A DNA stretch of 64,000 nt from Tubiluchus corallicola. Its lineage: Eukaryota; Priapulida; Priapulimorpha; Priapulimorphida; Tubiluchidae. Below the pieces are notes generated by a model. That model did no database searches and was not told the origin of the DNA. It was given only the letters and a program-made list of their open reading frames with translations. The position numbers and the translations under genes were made by a program. Shown here piece by piece: positions 46,993 to 59,300 of this stretch. The stretch lies in assembly GCA_030141605.1 (NCBI GenBank), contig JAQGDQ010000843.1, forward strand, positions 24,475 through 88,474, written 5' to 3'. Positions within the stretch are counted from its first letter, which is position 1. The number at the start of each line of letters is the position of its first letter.

Positions 46993-49900
46993 CTGCAAAA
47001 ACGTAAGAAAAACAACTACAGTGGTCATTTCGTCGATGAGATATTTTTGTACTGCCCGCAAGGGTCTCTATTACTTGCACACTTACACACAGGCAAATTT
47101 CTTCAAAAATTACAATTATGTGTAGATGCGTCTCTGCAGAAGCCAGAACTGCAAGTAGAGACATGATGTAGACACCAACGACACATACTACTACAATGTA
47201 AACAGCCTCAGAGCTTATGTTTCGAAACGACTTTAAAGCAGAGATGTGGTGCAAACACAAACGCGACATACTACTAAACTGTAAATTAACCCGTGCACTT
47301 ATAGTTCTCTGAAACTTGCAAGCAGAGATGTGGCCCAGACACGAACGTGACGTACTACTTAACTGTAAACTAACCTGTGTGTTATAGTTCTCTGAAACGA
47401 CTTGCTAAGACAGCTGCGGCATGGATACGAACATGACGTACTACTACACTGTAAACTAACCCGTGTGCTTATAGTTCTCTTGAATGACTTATAAGCAAAG
47501 ATGTGGCCCAGACACAAATGTGACGTACTACTAAGTTGCAAACTAATCTGTGCGCTTACAGTTCTCTGAAACGACTTGCAAGTAGAGATGTAGCATGGAA
47601 ACTAACATGACATACTACTTAACTGTAAACTAACCTGTGCGCTTATGGTTCTCTGAAACGATTTGCTGTTTGAATCTTCATTTGATGCAGGAATCACAGT
47701 AGAGGGCGTCCAACAGTGTTCCGTCATCTGCATAATTAAAACGAATTAGTATTGCACAATTGAAAAATAAACTTACTTTTCCCACCATTTTGTCATAATA
47801 GTATTTTCATGCTCCATACATGTAAAACTTGTATATATTTTTGCTAGGTTGCTAAACGAAAAAGACTCTAGACAAAATGGGCAGTTTTACATGTTTATAC
47901 CATTACTAGTGAGTACACGGGACAGGTCCCATGGTCATTTTGTATACACCTGTCAATTTTATGCCGCACTCTGACACGTTCACATTACCTGTGCGGCATT
48001 GTATTATCATTATTATTTATTTCAGTAGGTAAAAAGTACCATAGAATAATAAACGAAGCTTAGTTAAAAAATCACAATTAAAAATATCACCACAAGACAA
48101 ATAAAATAAATATTTACACAAGGAACAGAGAATTGGTAAGCTAAATATTTAAAAAAAAGTTTAGTGAGTGTATATTCCCAATGGGCAAAAACATTCAAAA
48201 ATAGCATCAGTATTAAGAACAAAACTGCGTATGGCTTCATTGCTTGAAGGCTAAAAGTATTTTTGCGTAAAATGACTTTAAAATGATTACAGCCAATTTT
48301 CAGTACATATTCTAGATCCTGTGGTCAATGCAAAATAGTACGCCGCTTTTCGTACCAAGATTAAAAGTGATCCAAAGGTTAGACCAATAAGATTTAAACA
48401 GGTCAGCAGAATAAAAACAAAAATTTCTGCAAAGAATATTAAATCTATTATAAAAAAGGCACAACTGGTTTACAATATCAGCATCGTCTTTACAATTATT
48501 GTTAATTATGTGACCAAGATTTTTTACTTCGTGCTCGAGTTCAGTCGGTTCTCCTTGCAAAGTTACGTTAGCAAAACTGACATTCCTAAATGCATTTGGA
48601 ATAAAATGCACAAATTTCGCTTTTCAAAGCAATAATTACAATATCATTAGCACAATCTTCACAGCAAATGAGCAATTTCTGTAGTGCCCATGTAGAGGGA
48701 AATGTATGTGACTTTACACAAGCGTCAAGGAGTTTAGATTAAACGTTTGTGACTTTACGCAAGCATCAAGGAGTTTAGATTAAACGTATGTAACTTTACG
48801 CAAGCGTCAAGGAGTTTAGATTAAATATATGTGACTTCACGCAAGCGTCAAGGAGTTTAGATTAAATGTATGTGACTTTACGCAAGCCTGCAAGCGTCAA
48901 GGAGTTTAGATTAAATATATGTGACTTTACGCAAGCGCCAAGGAGTTTAGATTAAATATATGTGACTTTACGCAAGCGTCAAGGAGTTTAGATTAAATGT
49001 ATGTGACTTTACGCAAGCGTCAAGGAGTTTAGATTAAATGTATGTGACTTTACGCAAGCGTCAAGGAGCTTAGATTAAATGTATGTGACTTTATGCAAGC
49101 CTGCAAGCATCGAGGAGTTTAGATTAAACGTATGTGACTTTACGCAAGCGTCAAGGAGTTTAGATTAAATATATGTGACTTTACGCAAGCGTCAAGGAGT
49201 TTAGATTAAATATATGTAACTTTACGCAAGCCTGCAAGCGTCAAGGAGTTTAGATTAAATGTATGTGACTTTACGCAAGCCTGCAAGCGTCAAGGAGTTT
49301 AGATTAAATGTATGTGACTTTACGCAAGCGTCAAGGAGTTTAGATTAAATATATGTGACTTTACGCAAGCGTCAAGGAGTTTAGATTAAATATATGTAAC
49401 TTTACGCAAGCATCAAGGAGTTTAGAGTAAATGTATGTGACTTTACGCAAGCGTCAAGGAGTTTAGATTAAATATATGTGACTTTACGCAAGCATCAAGG
49501 AGTTTAGAGTAAATGTATGTGACTTTACGCAAGCGTCAAGGAGTTTAGATTAAATATATGTGACTTTACGCAAGCGTCAAGGAGTTTAGATTAAATATAT
49601 GTGACTTTACGCAAGCGTCAAGGAGTTTAGATTAAATATATGTGACTTCACGCAAGCGTCAAGGAGTTTAGATTTTACATACAAACCTTCTTTTTAAGCC
49701 AGTTCACTGCCCACTGCCACTTGGAGGGAGTTTGTACTAGGTAATCCTTTGCTACGGCACAACTAGAATACAAGATTACTCACAGATTATTATTGTTATT
49801 ATTAAAAATCTTTGTTGAAAATGATACAATAAGCCCTCTATGTGCAGGGCACATATCTTTACATTATGTACAGTAAATAAATCTTTACATTATGTCACTA

Positions 49901-50300
49901 ACAAGTATCTAAATGCCTAAATCACAACAGATTTTTGCTCCCGCGTTGCTAGGAGGATACCGCCGTGAACTGCTCCGCGTACTCGCACAACTTGCTGGTG
50001 CATGCTAGATTTGAGCTGCTCCTCGTACTCGCACAACCAAGTGAACTCTTTTGGAAGAGGAAAAAATAAAAGACAGAAGAAATACAAATATATTTGACTA
50101 TTAATATTTCAATATTTTTACATCCAATTCAACAAGAAGGTTAAATTTGCTTGTCAAGCGGCTCTGTTATATTCACTTCTTATGATGAAGGATACAATAA
50201 CTTATCTTCCGCTCATGTGTTTGTCCTGACATTGTAACAGCCGAAAAGTAAAACAGTGTCATTTGGTAGCTTTTATGAAAATGACTCGATTGGGGAATTG

Positions 50301-50334
<34 letters not shown>

Positions 50335-53300
50335 TGTTTGTGCATGTGTGTGTGCGTGCATGTGTGTGCACGCGTGTGTGTGTGTGCGCGCGTGTGTGTC
50401 TGTTTGTGCACGTGTGTGTCTGTTTGTGCAAGTGTGTGCGTGTGTGTTTGTGTGCGCGCACGTGTGTAGTCAGCGTGGTGGCTAGAGTTACCCAGGTGTG
50501 GCCTCTTTAAGGGTGTGGATTTTGGGGAGGGGGCCCTCTGGGCTAACAGTGCCCTGGGGGTACTGATCTGGCCCTGAATTTGCTGTTAATGTATATACGT
50601 GTGTGCAAGTTGATGTGCATTTTAAGACCAAAAATTGCATCATTTTATATATTACCTGTGTACAAGTCGACTATAAAATATTAACATCTTCCAGCGTAAA
50701 TGATGTCAACAATGGCCGAGTAATAAATCAATAGCCTACTGTGTTAGTTTGTGAGATACGTGCAAGTGTCTGTAGATCTAGGCCTAGTAAAAAAACAGTA
50801 AAGGAACATAGGCCTACGCCAGAACTTTGACTTTAGTAAACAGTATTAATTTTGCAATGATGCAGTTAAATCTTGTGGTTCCTCACCTGCCCATTTGAAG
50901 AAAAAAAATTTACTAAAATTAATTTCTCTGCGTAGTTGTGTTTTTTATACGCGTGTATGCTGGTAATCGATATTTTGCCAACAAAACACCCATATACAAG
51001 GCCTGTGTAAAACTTCCTGCAGCAGCCGACAGGCGGCAGCACCTGCACAACACTGGCGATTTCCATGTTCTGATCGATTGCTACGTCGCTAGTTTATTTA
51101 CCGGTAATATATGAATTCTAACTTAATTTCACATACATTAAAATAAATTACAGTAATATTTGTTAATTTTGTGAAGTAATGTCAAGATTCTCTGATGTGA
51201 AGTATCACAGTATGAGTGTTCATTCAGTCCAGCGTATAATGAAGGATTATTTCTTCACATATTTGTATTGTAGACGACTCTTTAGCGACATCTCCCAGAA
51301 ACATATCGTAAGTATAAGTCAACCCCAAAAATTCGCCTTGTACATAAGTATATACAGTAAGTACAGACTAACAGAAAAATCCTGAGGAGGTGTATAGGGA
51401 ATAAGATGCTATGTAATGTTATCAAATTGATGTGCAAAATTCATGTCGTATAGGATTCTCTACGTATTGAAAAAAACGGGGACAGGCAGATCTAAGCGAT
51501 AATAACAGCATTTGTGAGGTGCCTTGCCATATGAGGTGCTAACACACAACAAATAGTTATGTAGAAAATTGCATTATTATAAATAGAATCAACAACTTGA
51601 ACCAAGCAAAAAAACCCAAGTAGGTATAAATTCATGTCTTGATTTACCGGACCTGGCTTTTAGGGATATCCGAAAAATGGAACAAAATCTGGACCGTTAA
51701 AAGTCCGGCATACTATAGACACAGTCCGTTGTTTCGAGGGCTGACTGCTAGTTGGTGGGTCATTGTTTTGTTGTCATCCAAGCAGCGTGTAATGACACGT
51801 ATGTAGCTTGTATATCAGCGTGTTTAGTGGTTTCAGCATGTGTAAGTGGCTTAGAGTCAATTATGCGGAGTTATTTGAGTAAATTGCGCACAGCTTTTAT
51901 ATGCTTTTGTATAGGAGCAGCTCATACTAGAAGTTTTTGAGACAATTATACAGTTGCTTCCACATTACGGTGAGTCTAATACACGGCACCTACTGTATTA
52001 GCTTAGTAGCGGTAAATACGGACAAATTCGGACCGACGTCTCCCCGCTTTTGTCCAGCAAACAGAGGTATAAGTATGGGAAAAATATTCTGTGTAAATTT
52101 ACAATGTAATAAAATTGCTGCACAAAACTAATGTTGTAATAGGATTCTCTAAGCTTTGAAAAAATGAGGATGACCAAATTTTTGTAGGAAAGGACAGATT
52201 TTATTGGTCGTCCTGTCGTCTTTTCCAGTAGGAAAAATCCTAAATTTGCAGCCATTATCAGTTGAAGATAGTAAAACTACTCACTTTTGTAGTTAAAAGC
52301 AACACGACTTTACTACAAACTTTTACATTAGAAAGTTAAAAGCTAAAATCATGTCAAACATTTCGACTAGCTGCTACTGTCAGTGGTAAATTTACAAACA
52401 TACAACCAGTTTATATAGGTAGAGCCTATTATGCACTAATTAAGTAGTTAACAGAAGCAACTACGGCCAAATCACGTTGAAAACACCGGTTCTCATCTGA
52501 TCACTGAAGTTAAGCAACGTAGAGCCTGGTTAGTGCTTGGATGGGTGACCGCCTAGGAATACCAGCTGCTGTAGGCTTGCGAGATGCCCACACTGTATCT
52601 CCACACTAGGCGGAGGAGCTGCACAAGCAGCCTACGACTAGAGGGCGGAGGAGGTCAAGTGACCGAATGGCCATATGTAGAGGAGTAAACCTTCCAAATT
52701 AGGAGTGGAACCCCGAAGGCGGATCAGTCCAGCATGCTCACTGACTCCGGCAGCTCCTGCAGCCAACCTGGTGCCAAACGTATCGCTCTGCTTTCCTTTG
52801 GACTACACCAGGGAGGAAGAGATGGGGTTCCTGTTGTCTGGGCAACTCAGGATCTCCATACACCTTGCCCAGGCGTGCGCCCAGGAGACGTTCAAGGATC
52901 GGACTCTCTTGGCGCACATTCCATTGTCTTCCGAGACAGAAGGATGCCAACAACAACAACAACAAAGCCAAACAGACAACGAACTGCCCATATAAACTGG
53001 TTGTATGTTTGTAAATTTACCACTGATTATAACAGCAGTAGCTAGTTGAAACGTTTGGCATTAATGATTTTAACTTTTAACTTTTTAATGTAAAAGTTTT
53101 TAATAAAGTTGTGTTGTTTTTAACTACAAATGTTTTTATAAAACTACTCACTTTGTCGCAAGATTGACTAGAAATTTAATGCATTGGTACGACCGTCGAC
53201 TGTCGTTCATGTCTTTCTTAATCACACCTAAATTTATTAAAAAATCTCAGTAATTTCACACAGATAATGAACAACAAAGTACTAGCATACTTACCTAGAA

Positions 53301-56300
53301 TCAGAGTATGAAGTTAATTGATTAAACTCGTTTAAGTTGCTTCAGTCTCAGTAGTAGTAGTACTATTGTAAAATCATTTTGTTTGTTATAACTAAAAGAA
53401 ATACATACATACATTTTACTACAAGAACAGGAATTACAAACACAAAGCAGTAATGTGCGCAGTAACACACAAACAAAATGTAACTTGACAAGCAGCATAT
53501 AAAGATATACACTCATATCTCGGTCTGCCGGACCCCGCTTTTACGGATATCGAAAGAATCGAACAAAATCTAGACAGTTAAAAAGTCCCGCATACTACAG
53601 ACACGGTCCGCTGTTTAGCAAGCTGACCGTTAAAAAGTCCCGCATATTACAGACACGGTCCGCTGTTTCGCAAGCTGACCGTTAAAATGTCCCGCATACT
53701 ACAAACACGGTCTGCTGTTTCGTGAGCTGACCGTTAAAAAGTCCCGCATACTACAGACGCGGACTGCTGTTTCGTGAGCTGACCGTTAAAAAGTCCCGCA
53801 TACTTACAGACACAGTCCGCTGTTTCGCGAGGTCACCGCTAGTGTGTAACTAAGCAACGGGTGTAGCTTGCACAGCCCGTACTGGATGCTTTTGAGACAA
53901 TTAGGCGATTGATTCTACATTACCACGAGTCTAATACACAGCACCTACTATATTAACTTAGTATCGGTAAATACAGACAATCGGCAAATTCGGACCGACG
54001 TCTCCCCGCTTTTGTCCGGCAAACTAAGATATGAGTCTACTCAGAAAATATAAATATTAATCTTAGAGGCTGGTACAATATAGATTAGAAAGTACAGAAT
54101 TGATATCAAATTTAATGATGAAATAATTCGATACATTGTTATAAGTTGATTTCAACGTTATAAAAAATTGCATATCATCTATAATTATTGCAATAATAAT
54201 ATAGTAAAAACTAAATTGAGAAATAGGACTAAAAATCTGCCTATGCAGGTTTGTTTTTGGATTTAAAAAAATCAAAGACGACATGGTTTGGGTGTGATAC
54301 TAGAAATTTAGAGAAAAAAATTAGTCTCTTTTCTTTAGTTTTCTTTACATGTTGCATATTTTAAAGCAGAAACGAAACTGACAAAAATCAGTTTAGGCAC
54401 AAAACTACAGGATGTTTTAGGCATTGATAGGGGGTGAGCATCGAATGTTCGACTTCGAACGAGTTTTTTTATTTCGAATTCGATTCGAACCTAAAATTAT
54501 AGATTCGAATAATGCAGCACATCAGCCACATACGTTCTTTATCATTAAAATGTTTGAAACATCATGAAACTAGCACAATTTAGCTGCAGTTTCTGTGCAA
54601 AACTTTTAAATAAACTAATAGTGGTTTTACTGCCAAACAAAACCCAGTACTATGCACGATCCTTACAAGACCAGTTTTTACTAGTGATTCGAAAATTGTT
54701 CAAACTCAATTCGAATTCTCTTTCTGGTAGGGAATGCTCACCCCTAGACACTGATTATATGATGAGTAATTAATGCATACAAGTTCTCAGTTACTTCGAA
54801 ATAACTTTAGACTCATTATAATTTTTGAAAAGTAACGCGAAACTTCGCAAAACTACTTGAGAAAATCAACTAGAGAACTACAGATAAAACCAGAGCCAGA
54901 ACAGGACCACACATAAAATCGGAGCCAGCACGGATCCATTGATAAAATATAAAATAACGTGGTACTCCTGCCACCGTAAAAATACTTTGTTTTGATTATT
55001 TAATAAAACTTATATGGCCTACGAGTTCTCGATCGTAACGCATATAAAATTAATGCCTCATCCAGCACGGAAAAGTCGAAAAATTTACGCATTTCGATAA
55101 AAAACAGAATAAAAATATTTACGTACTCAACATGCCGTCATAATGTAGTTCATTGTCGTCATCGGTATAACCGTCAATTATACACTGGAGGCGAAACAAC
55201 TGCAACGGATCATCCATGATCTATGCAGAAAATAAACTCATCACAGATTGTTTAAAATTATTCTGTGAAATCTAAATAAGTTCTTTATCTTACAGCATGT
55301 GGACAATATTGTGTGACAAACAGGGTGCATAAATTATACAAATATACAGCATTGGGAAAAAGAATGCTAACTGGTGTCAGAAAGGGGATTGCAAATTTGA
55401 CAAACGGTGCATAAATTATACAAATATACAGCATTGGGAAAAGGAATGCTAACTGGTGTCAGAAAGGGGATTGCAAATTGATAAACAGTGTGCATAAATT
55501 ATACAAAAATACAGCATTGGGAAAAAGAATGCTAACTGGTGTCAGAAATGGGATTGCAAATTTTTTTAAACTGTCTGAACCAAAGTCTGAACCAAATTTA
55601 GGAAATCAGTGGTATCTACAAACCACGAGAATCGAAGCTCATTATAAGATGAAGCATAGAAAAGCCTTTAATGTGTGGTTTATTAAAAATAGCAAAGCTC
55701 TTTAGCAGCTATATAGTTAACAATTTTTCATGAAGGCAATCAATTAAGCTATGCAGAAATACTTACTAAGAATTGATGTAGCAGTGAAAAAATCGGTTTT
55801 AATTCATTGGACGAGATGCTTGCATACAAGTGCTGAAAAAATCAAACAGTTAAGAATAGACATTATAACTATTCTAGGCATTATAGGTATTCTAGGCATT
55901 ATAGATATTCAAGGCATTATAGATATTATAGGCATTATAGATATTCAAGGCATTATAGATATTCTAGGTATTATAGATATTCAGGGCATTATAGATATTC
56001 TAGGCATTATAGGTATTCAAGGCATAGTAGGTATTCTAGGAATTCAAGAAAAATGCCAACATAAACAGGAATCGAACTCAGTACCTCCATATCAACAGAC
56101 AAGCGCCGTATCACTAGGCCACCGTGCCTTAGAAAAAGCCGGATAAACTAACAACTATTGAGCCTACATAAGAGAAAGCTATAAAAACCATGACTTACCA
56201 TGATTTGTCTTAAAAACGTCAGTGAAAAGTTCTTATTGCAAAAGCTGCATTTGAGGATCATATCAGCATTGATCTGCATGTCGATGGCGTCTATCTCTCT

Positions 56301-59300
56301 ACACGATAAAATCACCTAAAAATAAAATATATTCTTCCTCAAAAATTGCACCGTAAGAAGTAAAGTGCAATTACAGCTTTTGAAAAAAATGAGACATTGA
56401 AAATAGTTAGAAAAACAACATGAAAAATCTAAGATTATCATCGCTGTTGATGTCGTCGTTAAAAACATTGGAATAACAAACAGAAATAAATGCTGCATTA
56501 CAGACTTTTCCCGTGGCTGTAGGTCAAAGGTTAAGTTAATCACAGCAACGTATCTTAAGTACGACTGTCACGTGACACGAGTACCATAACAACCCGTCTT
56601 AACTACAACCATCACGTGACACGAGTACCACAGCAACGCATCTTAACTACAACCATCACGTGACACGAGTACCACAGCAACGCATCTTAACTACAACTGT
56701 CACGTGACACGAGTACCATAACAACCCGTCTTAACTACAACCATCACGTGACACGAGTACCACAGCAACGCATCTTAACTACAACTGTCACATGCAACCC
56801 GTCTTAACTACAACCATCACGTGACACGAGTACCACAGCAACGCATCTTAACTACAACTGTCACATGCAACCCGTCTTAACTACAACCATCACGTGACAC
56901 GAGTACCACAGCAACGTATCTTAACTACAACTGTCACGTGACACGAGTACCACAGCAACGTATCTTAACTACAACCATCACGTGACACGAGTACCACAGC
57001 AACGTATCTTAACTACAACTGTCACATGCAACGCGTCTTAACTACAACCATCACGTGACACGAGTACCACAGCAACGCATCTTAAACTACAACTGTCACA
57101 TGCAACCCGTCTTAACTACAACCATCACGTGACACGAGTACCACAGCAACGCATCTTAACTACTACAACTGTCACATGCAACCCGTCTTAACTACAACCA
57201 TCACGTGACACGAGTACCACAGCAACGCATCTTAACTACAACTGTCACATGCAACCCGTCTTAACTACAACCATCACGTGACACGAGTACCACAGCAACG
57301 TATCTTAACTACAACTGTCACATGCAACCCGTCTTAACTACAACCATCACGTGACACGAGTACCACAGCAACGCATCTTAACTACTACAACTGTCACATG
57401 CAACCCGTCTTAACTACAACCATCACGTGACACGAGTACCACAGCAACGCATCTTAACTACAACTGTCATGTGACACGTGCACCATAACATCCCGTCTTA
57501 ACTACAACGCATCTTAACTACAACCGTCACGTGACGCATGGGTAAAGCAAAATCGTCTGCTGCGTCAGTTCAGTAGCTTCAGTTGTTTTACGTGGACTTT
57601 ACTTCATTATGCTTTAGTCTGTGTGTAGAGTGATTTACTAGCAGCATTTTGCTTAGAAACAAGGAAAAATGAACTAGGTAAGGTTCTAGCTAGATGTTAA
57701 ATTGTTACTATTGCAATAGCATGGGCTGCGAGGCGTTGTCAAGTGTACACAAATGCGTTGTCTCGTTCAGTTGACCCTTGACCTTTTCACGATCGATCAT
57801 CAATTGCTGGAACTGTGAAGAGGCTCATTTTGCAAAATTTCCAAACGTACGAAAGAAAACCTTGAGCCACCAAAACACTTAAAAGAAGTAAAAAAAATTC
57901 AACACCGTTTTATTTCTCATTTTATTAAGAACTATGATGCGTATCGTATCGAGTTAAACGAGCTCTCACCTCTCGTATGTATCGCACAGAATCAGGACCA
58001 TAAAGAGCTGAATGAACATCGTCAGGCATCTTTATTAAACTCTCTGGAGCTCGTATGTTTAAGGACGGCGGCTCGTTAGATGCGGACGCTGATAGAAACA
58101 AATAAAAAACGAAGTTTTATCACAAGTTTCTGTAAAAATAAAGAAAAAATCATTATAAGATTGACCAATAGGTGACTGTTTTTTCAACCGTAACTTTTCC
58201 TTCGTGTGGAAAGTTTAAAGCCTACGCAAAAACGTAGCATGGTGGAGGCGATTGCCCCGGGTGCAAGAGATGGCACAAAATTCTTCCAGAGTTCTACACA
58301 GAGTAACATGACAGTGTAAGGCTAGAGTGGCGTACTTACAGACAGTTCTGTACAGGGTAACATCACAGTGTATGACTAGAGTGGTGCACTTACAGACAGT
58401 TCTATACGGGGTAATATCACAGTGTATGACTAGAGTGGCGTACTTACAGACAGTTCTATATGGGGTAACATCACAGTGCAAGACTAGAGTGGTGTACTTA
58501 CAGACAGTTCTATATGGGGTAACATCACAGTGTAAGACTAGAGTGGTGTACTTACAGACAGTTCTATACGGGGTAACATCACAGTGTAAGACTAGAGTGG
58601 TATACTTACAGACAGCTCTATATGGGGTAACATCACAGTGTAAGACTAGAGTGGTGTACTTACAGACAGTTCTATATGGGGTAACATCACAGTGTAAGAC
58701 TAGAGTGGTGTACTTACAGACAGTTCTATATGGGGTAACATCACAGTGTAAGACTAGAGTGGTGCACTTACAGACAGTTCTATATGAGGTAACATCACAG
58801 TGTAAGACTAGAGTGGTGTACTTACAGACAGTTCTATATGGGGTAACATCACAGTGTAAGACTAGAGTGGTGTACTTACAGACAGCTCTATATGGGGTAA
58901 CATCACAGTGTAAGACAGGAGTGGTGTACTTACAGACAGTTCTATACGGGGTAACATCACAGTGTAAGTCTAGAGTGGTGTACTTACAGACAGTTCTATA
59001 TGGGGTAACATCACAGTGTAAGGCTAGAGTGGCGTACTTACAGACAGTTCTATATGGGATAACATCACAGTGTAAGTCTAGAGTGGTGTACTTACAGACA
59101 GTTCTATACGGGGTAACATCACAGTGTAAGACTAGAGTGGTGTACTTACAGACAGCTCTATATGGGGTAACATCACAGTGTAAGACTAGAGTGGTGTACT
59201 TATAGACAGTTCTATATGGGGTAACATCACAGTGTAAGACTAGAGTGGTGCACTTACAGACAGTTCTATATGAGGTAACATCACAGTGTAAGACTAGAGT

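Larger units (their letters stand above)
52295..53137. mobile_element. Composite element: inverted retroelement tails around a 5S-SINE
   Basis: Left arm 52,295-52,440 is the complement of right arm 52,985-53,137 (caaccagtttatatag / tatataaactggttg; gcaacacgacttta / aataaagttgtgttg). The 5S-headed SINE fills the space between. Confidence 0.65.

Noticed and set aside
50866-51066. 66-codon minus-strand frame ending at a GTGAGG donor-like site
   Set aside because: Lies in a USP24-type intron; phase and content do not fit the gene and no independent support was found.
52705-53045. Overlapping frames in both strands of the 5S-SINE body
   Set aside because: GC-rich SINE body, which stays open by chance; the opposite-strand frames are equally long.
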